Assembly (NCBI GenBank): GCA_028279595.1
Contig: JANQNK010000018.1
Span: 1 to 64,000, forward strand
Reading direction: 5' to 3'
Length of the DNA stretch: 64,000 nucleotides
Source of the DNA: Thermoplasmatota archaeon
GTDB taxonomy: Archaea; Thermoplasmatota; JAKEGO01
This document shows positions 44,238 through 52,315 of the stretch, in pieces. Below the pieces are notes generated by a model. That model was given only the letters and a program-made list of their open reading frames with translations. It was not told the origin of the DNA and made no database searches. Numbering within the stretch: position 1 is the stretch's first letter; each line of letters begins with the position of its first letter. The position numbers and the translations under genes were made by a program.

Positions 44238-44248
44238 CGCTGGGTCCA
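44238..44248 (-). repeat. tRNA-Ala 3'-end fragment, inverted copy
   Basis: CGCTGGGTCCA is the reverse complement of the TGGACCCAGCG core and lies between the outer direct copies and the left attachment site. Confidence 0.55.
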
Positions 44249-44274
44249 CGACTATAAATGTATTATAAGTAAAG

Positions 44275-44292
44275 TGGACCCAGCGGGATTTG
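44275..44292 (+). repeat. Left attachment site (18-bp direct repeat)
   Basis: TGGACCCAGCGGGATTTG, identical to 54475-54492. It matches the tRNA-Ala discriminator, 3' acceptor strand and part of the T-arm; the tRNA match ends after it. The integrase stop codon is at 44297. Confidence 0.85.
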
Positions 44293-44296
44293 GGCC

Positions 44297-45286
44297 TTAT
44301 TCCGGTGCCAGCATATCGGTCCTGTGCCCTTTCTCGGTTGCGTGAGCAATATCTTTGGTTCCCGTGTAGACCTCGTACTTGTCCATGCCCGATTGCATGT
44401 CGTCGAACTTGATACCTAGGTACTTGATGGTCTGATCCACCGATTCGTGTCCAAGGAGCTCCTTGATGGTCTCCAGTTCCACTCCGGCTTTCCAGAGTGT
44501 GCGGCCATACGTCCTTCGGAGAGTGTGATGGGAGAAGTGAACCCCCATCCGTTCCCGGATATTCACGATAGCATCGTGCATCCAGGACTCCTTGTATTGA
44601 CGGATGACCTTTCCACGACGATAGCACATGAGCCACCCTTCGTCCTCTACCTCTCCGTAGAGGTCGAGGGCTTCTTGTCTCAATGCTTCGCGGTAGCGAA
44701 TCGCTTCTAGGTAGATCGGGTAGGTTTGGCTGTGCTGTGGGAGAAAGCGCACCTTCCCCCCCATACGACCTTTCCCCTCTACTCTGATGGTGCTGCCGAA
44801 TATGTGATCGACCTTGGACCGCATGACTTCGCACCGGCGGAGTCCTTGGTTGATCTCCAGTTGAACCATCAGACATTCGAGGGGGGTTTCGCAGTGGTTC
44901 GCAATTTGTTGCCCCGTCTCTGTCGGTAGCCAATCGACGTTTGTTCGTGTTTCGGGCGGCCATCTTAACTTCAGCTTTTTGACAACGTAATTGCCGTGTG
45001 CTTCGAGCCATATATTCCACATGGCAACGTTGTACTTGCGCGTCTTCGCTGAAAGTGGTTCGCCAGTCTTTTTGTTGGTCGTCCAACACACGTTGATTAC
45101 GTAGTTGGCTTCCGACACACCGATCTTCCTTGGATTGTACGGTTTTCCGGCACTGTCTAAGTGTTTTTTTGCGTCTTTGGATAACCGCACAACCTCTCGA
45201 ATTGTCCTCTTCGCTAGGTTCTGGTTCGCGGCGTCTACACGGAAAGCCTCCACCAGTTCTCGGTGATGTCTTTCCTTCGTAGGCAT
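44297..45286 (-). CDS. Tyrosine recombinase (integrase) of the element
   Basis: About 329 aa. An N-terminal SAM-like helical DNA-binding domain (residues 1-110) is followed by the catalytic domain. Visible catalytic residues are Arg in INQGLRRCEV (150), a Lys in GKGRMGGK (172-178), HTLRR (His254, Arg257), LLGHES (His280) and IKYLG (Tyr289), i.e. the full R-K-H-R-H-Y set. It would integrate and excise the element at tRNA-Ala. The gene ends beside the att site and is not split by it, unlike SSV1-type integrases. GAGGT lies just upstream of the ATG at 45286; a GTG at 45331 would add 15 residues. Confidence 0.9.
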   Translation of the reverse strand: MPTKERHHRELVEAFRVDAANQNLAKRTIREVVRLSKDAKKHLDSAGKPYNPRKIGVSEANYVINVCWTTNKKTGEPLSAKTRKYNVAMWNIWLEAHGNYVVKKLKLRWPPETRTNVDWLPTETGQQIANHCETPLECLMVQLEINQGLRRCEVMRSKVDHIFGSTIRVEGKGRMGGKVRFLPQHSQTYPIYLEAIRYREALRQEALDLYGEVEDEGWLMCYRRGKVIRQYKESWMHDAIVNIRERMGVHFSHHTLRRTYGRTLWKAGVELETIKELLGHESVDQTIKYLGIKFDDMQSGMDKYEVYTGTKDIAHATEKGHRTDMLAPE

Positions 45287-45648
45287 TGCTACTAACCTCT
45301 GTAATAGGCTGAGTGAAGATAAATCTTTCACTTACATTCAACATTGTAAGCCCCTCTGCCAGGGCTATTTGCATCCTCGTTTGGTCCCGTATCATCCTTT
45401 CCCAATCGCCTCTCTCTGACGTTGGTAATCGCCAGTCATTCGATCCTCTTCCCTCTTCGCAGTTCCATGACATATCTATGCCCTTCTCATGTTTAACGTT
45501 AAAAACGTTAAAGTATTAATACCTATCGTCTATGACGTTAAACACGATTTATTTTTGCTAATTGGTATTACTGTGAAAAGTCTCCTTTATATAACTATCG
45601 GTGATGTAAAACCTCGTATCGATCTGTTTGTCCCGGTCGATCTGACCA
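45287..45648. other. Element intergenic region with ACGTTAAA repeats
   Basis: A 362-base AT-rich gap between the integrase and the beta-helix gene. It holds a 12-bp palindrome TTTAACGTTAAA (45492-45503) and two more ACGTTAAA copies (45505-45512 and 45535-45542) in direct orientation, presumably a binding site for an element-encoded regulator or replication protein. No coding sequence is supported here. Confidence 0.5.
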
Positions 45649-46950
45649 TTATCGTAATCGTCGGTAGAATACCCCGAACATACAGAGAAGCATCATTGGA
45701 ATGAGCAACCCGAACTCTGGCACTTTCTCAGGTGCGCTTGTTTCAACGGTTTCGTCAGTCGGGTTTTCATCAACTCCCCCACCGATTCCATCAATTGTGT
45801 AATTGCCCGATCCATTCCAATTTGACCAATAATTACCGAAGGAACCATCCGACCATTGATTTTTTCCAGAGTCGTCGTATGCATGAGAATCCGATCTATA
45901 ACCTGCGATATTATTGTGGTGAACAGTAATATTTTCCGTATTGATAGATAAACTAATTGCCCAGTGGTCTTGCCCGTAATCCCAGATTTCATTATATTGT
46001 ATAGTATTGTTATTGGATGTACTAGACATGTGAATTCCTAAATGAGTCATGTTATTGATCGAGTTGTTATCAATCATCACATATTGAACATTACTGCAGG
46101 CTATCCCATTCCCACGGCCATCCGACAAGTTATTCATTAAAATACGTGAATTTGTAAGTTGTGCTATTCGGATTGCATTTCCATCATTAATTGTACAATT
46201 ATTCTGAAGTATTGTAGCGTTTGATCCCGAATTAATAGAGATGCCAATTCCATATGGAGATTCGAATAGCTTCCTCCCACTCCGAGAAACATTATTCCAT
46301 TTGATGATCAAATTATTTGAGAATACAAATTCCATACCATATCTACCATTCCATGTGAGATTATTGTTTGAGACAATCGTGTCATTCGCTCGTACAGAGT
46401 CGATCCCCCATTGATCGTTCCAACTGATATGATTCCTACTGATATTATTTCTCGGAGAATATTTGATTTCAATCCCGTGGTCGGTGTTGTATGAGATGTT
46501 ATTACTGATGATACCAGTGTCATTCGAAGTATCGATGTAAAGTCCGACTCCATCATTGTCCGATATCCAATTATCCTCTATGGTTACATTATCTGATTGA
46601 GAAACATTGACACCATTATCTCCATCCTTGATATGCAAACCAGATAGATTAACCCAACTTGCGGAGATGGTTACAACTGTATCTGAGCCACTACCGGATA
46701 TCGTTGTGTTTATTGAACTGTTACCAATCACAGAAATTGATTTATCTATAGTTATATCCTCGGAGTAGGTACCCGCAAATACCCGAATTTTATCACCGGA
46801 GCTTGATGAATTAATTGCCTCTTGGATACTACTCGCGTTTCTCCATGATCCATTGTCATCGTCAACAATCCATGTCCCTCCCATGACCGTGGTTGAAAAC
46901 ATAAGACATCCGGCCAACAGAATGACACCAAACAAGGCAACACGAAGCAT
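45649..46950 (-). CDS. Exported beta-helix (NosD-like) protein with PEF-type C-terminal sorting signal
   Basis: 433 aa. A signal peptide (LFGVILLAGCLMFSTTVMGG) is followed by the GTWIVDDDNGSW start common to archaeal NosD-type proteins and about 14 parallel beta-helix turns with recurrent N-x-I/V and S-N-N motifs (NNISYNTDHGIEI, NNLTWNGRYGMEF). The C terminus reads VPEFGLLIPMMLLCMFGVFYRRLR: Pro-Glu-Phe, one membrane helix and Arg, as in PEF/PGF-CTERM tails cut by archaeosortases. It is therefore likely to be displayed on the cell surface. Its codon use is AT-rich like the rest of the element. Confidence 0.85.
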   Translation of the reverse strand: MLRVALFGVILLAGCLMFSTTVMGGTWIVDDDNGSWRNASSIQEAINSSSSGDKIRVFAGTYSEDITIDKSISVIGNSSINTTISGSGSDTVVTISASWVNLSGLHIKDGDNGVNVSQSDNVTIEDNWISDNDGVGLYIDTSNDTGIISNNISYNTDHGIEIKYSPRNNISRNHISWNDQWGIDSVRANDTIVSNNNLTWNGRYGMEFVFSNNLIIKWNNVSRSGRKLFESPYGIGISINSGSNATILQNNCTINDGNAIRIAQLTNSRILMNNLSDGRGNGIACSNVQYVMIDNNSINNMTHLGIHMSSTSNNNTIQYNEIWDYGQDHWAISLSINTENITVHHNNIAGYRSDSHAYDDSGKNQWSDGSFGNYWSNWNGSGNYTIDGIGGGVDENPTDETVETSAPEKVPEFGLLIPMMLLCMFGVFYRRLR

Positions 46951-47054
46951 GTCGATCCCATGTCTTCAAGCGACTACGTTATTATAAGGATTTCCTGACC
47001 GTCTTTTTACAAATGTCTTTATGTTACAACAATATTCGATTATTGGGTGTCTAA

Positions 47055-47675
47055 GTGGATGACGCAGTTAAGAACCGAATTGAGATACGAAAACAGGTCC
47101 TTGAAGCAATGTACAATGGAATTGCCCCTCAACTTGGAACCTCACTAAGACCAGTAGACCTTGAAAAAATTATCAGTGCTGCTGGTGTTCCCATATCTGG
47201 GTCTGAGACGAATTTTTTAATCAATTATTATATTGATGAAGGATACCTTAAAACTAATATTAATGAGGATGTGGTATTGACGGCAAAAGGAATAGATGAA
47301 TGTGAACGGGGATTCCCGAATCTCGACCCATTCCAAGAGCCTAGCCTCGATGACATAACTCTTATCTTTTCATCTACTGAAGAATCCGAGATACTGAATA
47401 AACTTAGGGATATTGAACAATGGAGAGAAATACTTGATCGCTTGGAGAACCAAGTCTGTATTATTAAATCGAAACTTGAAAAGATAGTTGTCGATATCGA
47501 AGACGAAGATTTACAGGGTCTCGTTAGGGAAGCAATAAGGTCGAATCGTTTACCACACACGTTACATATTATCTATAGAATATTGCGCCATCCAGATACA
47601 CCAGAAATAATTAAGAGCGCATTGACTGACTCAGACATTCAATCCCTACCACCACCTTTAACACAATTAGAATAA
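47055..47675 (+). CDS. Winged-helix/coiled-coil protein of the element
   Basis: 206 aa from a GTG. Residues 1-80 look like a winged helix (RKQVLEAMYNGIAPQLGTSLRPVDLEKIISAAGVPISGSETNFLINYYIDEGYLKTNINEDVVLTAKGI), ending in the usual LTxKG wing. Residues 110-150 are a coiled coil (EESEILNKLRDIEQWREILDRLENQ) and the tail is helical. It may be the element's regulator. No known family is recognised. It is divergent from the beta-helix gene across a 104-base promoter gap. Confidence 0.7.
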   Translation: MDDAVKNRIEIRKQVLEAMYNGIAPQLGTSLRPVDLEKIISAAGVPISGSETNFLINYYIDEGYLKTNINEDVVLTAKGIDECERGFPNLDPFQEPSLDDITLIFSSTEESEILNKLRDIEQWREILDRLENQVCIIKSKLEKIVVDIEDEDLQGLVREAIRSNRLPHTLHIIYRILRHPDTPEIIKSALTDSDIQSLPPPLTQLE

Positions 47676-47677
47676 TC

Positions 47678-47776
47678 CTTTTATGGCGAGAAACCTTTAG
47701 CGGTGCGGGGGCGCAGGCTTCAAAACCGTAAGGTCTTCAAAGGTCATTACCGCGTCTCCAACTCAGGGGGATCAAT
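47678..47776 (+). ncRNA. Possible structured leader before the 47777 gene
   Basis: A CTTTTATGG box near 47680 would start a transcript near 47707. The GC-rich 47707-47714 pairs with 47752-47759 over eight pairs, two of them G-U, closing a loop with a GTAA/TTAC inner stem and the repeated CTTCAAA. GGGGG at 47767 then serves as ribosome-binding site. This looks like a structured leader or a small RNA, with no similarity I can name. Confidence 0.35.
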
Positions 47777-49003
47777 ATGAGAGTTCAAAGGTTAGTCGTA
47801 TATGCTATCCTAATATTGACGCTAATGATATGGGTTGAGGGGGGTGCCAAAGCTTCGGGACAAATAAATCGTGTTAGTACTCCAAGCACGGTCTATATCG
47901 ACGAATCTTTTTCTGTCACGGCCTGGGTTTACAATACGGAGTCTTGGGGTCAAGAATTTTACATCTCAGTCGTAATTCATGATGGTGACGGTAATTACAT
48001 AGAAAGAGATGGATACATGGCTGAAATGACATTAAGTCGTCATTACTTTTACGTCAATGGTGGAGAGACCTATAAAGAAAAAGTCTCATGCCGAGTGTTC
48101 GATGACGATGAAAATATACCAGATCGTGGAGATATGTTGGTCCGTGTCTTTCAAAAAGGGTCCAATTTTGCTGACGACTTTGAACGTCGTGACGTTCGTA
48201 TCAAAGAAAGACCATTTGATTGGCTCTTTGCTGGTTGTTGCGTAGCAATAGTGATCGCAGTGATATTTGCATTTGTTTACCATAGGAAATCTACTAAGGA
48301 GAAAGAAAAGCAAAGAGAAATCGCCCACCAGCAATCAATTTCTAAATTGGATCAATCCCAAGCATATGGTACATCAATAAAACCGAAACGGAGTCAGATA
48401 AAAGGTCCACCAAACATTGGAGATATGTTGAACGACCAGTTAGGTCAATGTGTCGATTGTAAAACTATAGATCCATTTAAATCCATTATGCTCAACGGTG
48501 CTGGAGAGTGTACTGTCTGTCACACACGGTACTATGTAAAATGGGATATTCGAACGCATGAGTTACAATCGGTAGTCGCAGTTAAGCAGGGGGAAAATTG
48601 GAAGGTCGGTAAAGAAGCTCGTAGAAAACACTCGTTAGATTACTGGAAAACATATCTTGGTCATGATACATCGAAGGAGGAAGCCTCGACTGAGGAGGAA
48701 CCACGACAAAGCCAACCAAATGAAGAGGCAACACCTATAATTCTTAACTACCAACTCGGTAAATGTGTTCTTTGCGGTGCGAGTGAATCATTTACTCCTG
48801 CGGTTGGAAAACATACAGCATCTTGTACGTTGTGTGGAACAAGATATATCGTGCGGTACCAAGACCGAGATGTACGGGATATCACTGTTATTAAGAAAGG
48901 AGATGAGTTGAAAACCTCTAAAGAATATCGGCCGAGAAAGAGACTATCTGAATGGAAGGATTTGATTGAAAATACTTGGGGAGAAGATGAGGGTACGAGC
49001 TGA
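47777..49003 (+). CDS. Exported/membrane protein with two cytoplasmic zinc ribbons
   Basis: 408 aa. A signal peptide (LVVYAILILTLMIWVEGGAKA) is followed by a roughly 120-residue external beta domain, one membrane helix (WLFAGCCVAIVIAVIFAFVYH) near residue 155, and a cytoplasmic part with two near-identical zinc ribbons: QLGQCVDCK..CTVCHTRYYVKW near 215-255 and QLGKCVLCG..CTLCGTRYIVRY near 325-365. The ribbons resemble each other over 35 residues. A membrane-spanning signalling or assembly protein is possible. It overlaps the next gene, with which it is probably co-transcribed. Confidence 0.8.
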   Translation: MRVQRLVVYAILILTLMIWVEGGAKASGQINRVSTPSTVYIDESFSVTAWVYNTESWGQEFYISVVIHDGDGNYIERDGYMAEMTLSRHYFYVNGGETYKEKVSCRVFDDDENIPDRGDMLVRVFQKGSNFADDFERRDVRIKERPFDWLFAGCCVAIVIAVIFAFVYHRKSTKEKEKQREIAHQQSISKLDQSQAYGTSIKPKRSQIKGPPNIGDMLNDQLGQCVDCKTIDPFKSIMLNGAGECTVCHTRYYVKWDIRTHELQSVVAVKQGENWKVGKEARRKHSLDYWKTYLGHDTSKEEASTEEEPRQSQPNEEATPIILNYQLGKCVLCGASESFTPAVGKHTASCTLCGTRYIVRYQDRDVRDITVIKKGDELKTSKEYRPRKRLSEWKDLIENTWGEDEGTS

Positions 49004-49841
49004 ACTATTCGCGATAGTACTCATAGTAGTTGCCATTGGTCAATTAAGTGGAAACGCTAGTGGTGATTTCGAGGTTGTCAGTGAACCGAATCCACCTGCA
49101 CAAATGAATGTTAGTGAATATATATCATTCCAGGTTACTGTGAAAAACATATCTGAACGTAACGTTTCTGCGTTGTGGTACATGCTCGATGTTTCCATTG
49201 ACCGTGATGTTGGCGACTCGCGTTTTCCGACAACACTCGATGGTCATTCCTTTTCAACAAGGTACTATCCATCGGCTCGCACAGATGATGCAATTATTAA
49301 AACCATCGCACCCAATGAAACATACACATTTACTATACAATGGCTATCAGGACAATTATATTTCGGAAGCCCAGGTGATGCAGATATACTCTCCGGATTG
49401 TCTGGGCGATTTGAGATATACATCAGATTCCAAGAGCTACGATGGAATGACGAATACGAGTACTACGAACTCGTACCCGGTGATGAAACCCTTTGGTCGG
49501 CAGTAGATTTGGGTCCATATTACATTCAGGTTGGAACCCCTGTTGACGAACCGGAGGATAAAGAAACCTCTACACCATTATTCACCGGGATCGGGTGCGG
49601 TGCCATACTCGTTATCGCTTTGTTCTTAAGTTTAAAATATGCAGGTAAACAAAAAGGAACAAAGAAAAGGTACCTAGGGAACAAAAACAAGAAGGAAGTC
49701 CACGACTCACATAATGTTACCCCACGATGCCAGATTGAAAAAATGAAAGAGGACCATAAGATATGGTTCAACTCTCATTACGATGCTATCATGAAAGGTT
49801 ATGATAATTGTCACTGGTGTATCGGGGACTCGGAACATTAG
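48987..49841 (+). CDS. Exported single-TM protein of the element
   Basis: 284 aa from the ATG at 48987, overlapping the previous gene by 17 bases. Signal peptide (LFAIVLIVVAIGQLSGNASG), a roughly 180-residue extracellular beta-rich region with NVSEYISFQVTVKNIS resembling CARDB-like sandwiches, a membrane helix near 210-230 (GIGCGAILVIALFLSLKYA), and a basic cytoplasmic tail with CHWC at the end. No family assigned. It and the preceding protein share the same topology. Confidence 0.75.
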   Translation: MRVRAELFAIVLIVVAIGQLSGNASGDFEVVSEPNPPAQMNVSEYISFQVTVKNISERNVSALWYMLDVSIDRDVGDSRFPTTLDGHSFSTRYYPSARTDDAIIKTIAPNETYTFTIQWLSGQLYFGSPGDADILSGLSGRFEIYIRFQELRWNDEYEYYELVPGDETLWSAVDLGPYYIQVGTPVDEPEDKETSTPLFTGIGCGAILVIALFLSLKYAGKQKGTKKRYLGNKNKKEVHDSHNVTPRCQIEKMKEDHKIWFNSHYDAIMKGYDNCHWCIGDSEH

Positions 49842-49960
49842 AAATGATGAGTGTTTGGTATTGAGAACCTACTGTTCAATCGACTATAATCGTAAGCGAT
49901 GTTCTAAGGCCGTCAGAATGCGATTTAAATGCGTTCCTGTGGCACTATACTGAACTGACT

Positions 49961-50869
49961 TTACCCGCGATTTGAGTAAATGTTCCCCCGGAATTTTCTA
50001 CGACGGCCAATTGAAATTGTAACGACACTCACCAATCCAATGATTTCCACCGTTGAGAGGAATGGGGTTCCATCGTCACTATCTTCCTTGACACGAACGG
50101 TCAATGTTACAATTACTTCCTTTGGATCTGTCGAATTAATCCGCCACGATTCTTCTGAAAATACCCTCAATCCAATGTCATAGGTTCGTGACTTCGAAGG
50201 AGCGGTAAAGTTAACTTCATAATACCTCGTTCTACCCCTTTTAATTGTGAACTTCGGGACAGTGGGTATTATCCATCCATCGTCCCTCAGCTCAGGATGA
50301 TTTGTGACCTGAAATGGAAAATCATCCAGACCATTCCCAGTGTTAGAAATTTCAAATTCGATCTTAACTTTCTTTCCACCTTCAACACTTTCCTGCGCTT
50401 CGGCACTAAAGGTGAGATCGAAATATTGATCAACTTCAAGAATAAAGGACGAATTTGAGACCCTCCCCGTCGTATTATCGTTGGCTTTCCATGTGCCGTC
50501 AATCCAAACCTCGCGTGTTACACTACTAAATGTACCGATGGGAGCATTGACTGTTAGTTCGAACGGTTTATCCGATGATCCTGCAGGGAAAGTCATACTT
50601 GTAGGCGATACCGAAGCAGTCCAATTACCCGCTTGTACCGTCAAATTGACCGTGACCTGGGTTTTATTTCCGCTATCACACGATATTACACCAGTGTTTA
50701 ATGTTAAACCATTCGTTGGATTCCCTGGTTCGACATTTGCTAGTCTGATGGCATTATCAAATGATGCACTTATTTCCGGATTCTGTCCAGATGCATGAAT
50801 ACTGAAGCAAAAGATCAAGCCGATGGATAATCCGAAAACTAGCAATCCGAGTGGAATTCTATTTATCAT
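49961..50869 (-). CDS. Exported beta-sandwich protein of the element
   Basis: 302 aa. Signal peptide (LLVFGLSIGLIFCFSIHASG), then two or three Ig-like beta domains (TQVTVNLTVQAGNWTASVSPTS, KKVKIEFEISNTGNGLDDFPFQ) with NxT/S glycosylation-like sites, and a weakly hydrophobic C-terminal helix (STVEIIGLVSVVTISI) plus basic tail GRRRKFRG, which could be a membrane anchor. It lies convergent to the previous gene with a 119-base gap containing nothing evident. Confidence 0.75.
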   Translation of the reverse strand: MINRIPLGLLVFGLSIGLIFCFSIHASGQNPEISASFDNAIRLANVEPGNPTNGLTLNTGVISCDSGNKTQVTVNLTVQAGNWTASVSPTSMTFPAGSSDKPFELTVNAPIGTFSSVTREVWIDGTWKANDNTTGRVSNSSFILEVDQYFDLTFSAEAQESVEGGKKVKIEFEISNTGNGLDDFPFQVTNHPELRDDGWIIPTVPKFTIKRGRTRYYEVNFTAPSKSRTYDIGLRVFSEESWRINSTDPKEVIVTLTVRVKEDSDDGTPFLSTVEIIGLVSVVTISIGRRRKFRGNIYSNRG

Positions 50870-51529
50870 TTGATCTCATCTCTCAATCCCTCTGACGCTA
50901 CTTATACCCTTTGTCGGACCATGAAATACGTTGCACCATGGATGATTTCTTCACTGTGGTAGTTATTAACTTATCTACCACTCTAAACCTAATAATTTCC
51001 ACAGCCGAAATTTACGAAATTCCAACGGTCCTGTGAGTGAACGAGGATATGAGTAGGTAATCGATGGCGCTAGTTTTCCGGGTGGGGAGTAGTGGAAAGA
51101 TCGTGGTAGGACACGCGGGCCGGATACAACCCCTTTACGGCCCGATCCTTTCGCATTGATTGGAGGACGCTGGCCACCGCCGGGGGCTTCGACGGGGAAG
51201 CCGGGGGGAAGAGACCCCTGCCAGTCTTTAGGAACTAAGCGTGTCCGTTTATCTTTAGCATTTTCACATTTCTAAATCCCGAATCCAAAGGTGCTGTAAA
51301 CCGCATCAAAGAGGGGGTTTTACGACCCTCGAAAATAGCCCATATCAAAAACACGACGGGATCGCCGGTTCTTTATATACCCTTGACGGATAATAAATGA
51401 TATGCGTCATTGTCCATTTTCACCCTCTCATTTTCGTAAAGTAAACTCCGTAAACCTCACCCACCGCACCCGGTTGACTGTGCATCCTTAGTGAATCCTT
51501 ATGTACCGTTCAATCACTCCCATTGATGT
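50870..51529. other. 660-base non-coding stretch in the element
   Basis: No coding sequence is supported. It holds the GC-rich structured segment 51091-51230, a hairpin with GAGGG (51311-51315) and CCCTC (51326-51330), T-rich runs at 51247-51273, and a TTTATATAC box at 51372-51380 that could start a leader of about 130 bases for the 51530 gene. Confidence 0.6.
51091..51230 (+). ncRNA. Putative structured non-coding RNA of the element
   Basis: A GC-rich island in otherwise AT-rich DNA. Domain 1: GAAAGATC (51095-51102) pairs with GATCCTTTC (51144-51152, one bulged C) around an inner GGGCCG/CGGCCC stem (51117-51122 with 51138-51143). Domain 2: CTGGC (51170-51174) pairs with GCCAG (51220-51224) and encloses two hairpins, GGCTTC/GAAGCC (51185-51190, 51197-51202) and GGGG/CCCC (51205-51208, 51215-51218), as a three-way junction. 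T-rich DNA follows at 51247. It does not match SRP, RNase P, tRNA or box C/D patterns. Strand is inferred from the T-run. Confidence 0.55.
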
Positions 51530-51787
51530 ATGCGAAAGGGACCAACCAAGCATAAGAAACCCTCCAAACTTCGCATCGCCATCATTGTAACACTTATTGT
51601 ATTCTGTGCTATCGTAGTACGGTCGTCCTTATTACGAGACAACAGTGATGATAGCAATTTACGATCTCAAGCTAACGATAAAACGGAAACTGCCATCGGA
51701 ATAGTTTGTGGAGCCACTTTCTTTCTATTTTTCCTCATAGTCCTTGTCTCTGACCTTATTCGCCTTCGAAGTCCTCCTTTTCAGTAG
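51530..51787 (+). CDS. Small two-TM protein of the element
   Basis: 85 aa: a basic start (MRKGPTKHKKPSKLR), TM helix 1 (IAIIVTLIVFCAIVV), a short polar loop rich in Asp and Asn, TM helix 2 (AIGIVCGATFFLFFLIVLVSDLI) and a short tail. No family is recognised. It is the only rightward gene between the non-coding stretch and the leftward operon. Confidence 0.6.
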   Translation: MRKGPTKHKKPSKLRIAIIVTLIVFCAIVVRSSLLRDNSDDSNLRSQANDKTETAIGIVCGATFFLFFLIVLVSDLIRLRSPPFQ

Positions 51788-51813
51788 TAACAAAGTGGAA
51801 CATATACTATCCT

Positions 51814-52311
51814 TCAAACCTCATGCCCTTGATGTTGTTCTATGCCTTCGATCACCTCTAAGTCGTTCATAATTTCGTCGTGTAATGTGCTACCATCTTT
51901 GTCTGTCTCGTATAGTAGTTTTAGCATCAATAGGTCGTTTACCTTTCTCATAAGTGGAGTGTCCTTCGGTGGATCTTCGCTTTGAATTGCTTCGATGATT
52001 TGTCTAACCTCTTTGTCTACCTTTGTTATGTGCTGTTGTCTTTTCTTTTCAAATGGTCGATTATTGTCGTGGGCTTGGGCAATTAATTGTGTGTAGTGTA
52101 TGTAAGCATGGGTTTGTTCCATCTTGTCTTCTTTCCAATGGAGCGGTATCCGATGGTGCTGAGTTTTTTTACACCCGCGATAAATCCTCAATGTATCGAT
52201 GGAGACATCAAGTTCTCTTGCGATCTCGTTATATCGCTTTCCGTCGAGACGCATTGACGTAAAGGTGTGAATGAAATCGAGGACACCTGTAAGTGGTGGT
52301 CTCCCGGCCAT
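51814..52311 (-). CDS. Helix-turn-helix protein, last gene of the leftward operon
   Basis: 165 aa. An N-terminal HTH (GKRYNEIARELDVSIDTLRIYRG) of the kind found in transposase/small-terminase-like proteins is followed by a long charged helix region. GGAGGGGAGC precedes the ATG, four bases after the end of the upstream gene. No large terminase accompanies it, so a packaging role is not supported; DNA binding is the safe inference. Confidence 0.65.
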   Translation of the reverse strand: MAGRPPLTGVLDFIHTFTSMRLDGKRYNEIARELDVSIDTLRIYRGCKKTQHHRIPLHWKEDKMEQTHAYIHYTQLIAQAHDNNRPFEKKRQQHITKVDKEVRQIIEAIQSEDPPKDTPLMRKVNDLLMLKLLYETDKDGSTLHDEIMNDLEVIEGIEQHQGHEV

Positions 52312-52315
52312 ATTC

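Noticed and set aside
44180..44248. A tRNA gene formed by the inverted GACCCAGCG repeat
   Set aside because: The inner part forms a CTCGAG-bounded loop with no anticodon or T-arm; it is better read as tRNA-end fragments.
44169..45473. A 434-codon open frame antisense-shifted over the integrase
   Set aside because: It lies on the same strand in another frame, is rich in Arg/Ser/Pro, has no domain and overlaps the well-supported integrase frame.
47707..47759. A tRNA-Sec-like gene suggested by CTTCAAA
   Set aside because: No D-arm, T-arm or proper acceptor stem can be drawn; only a single long stem fits.
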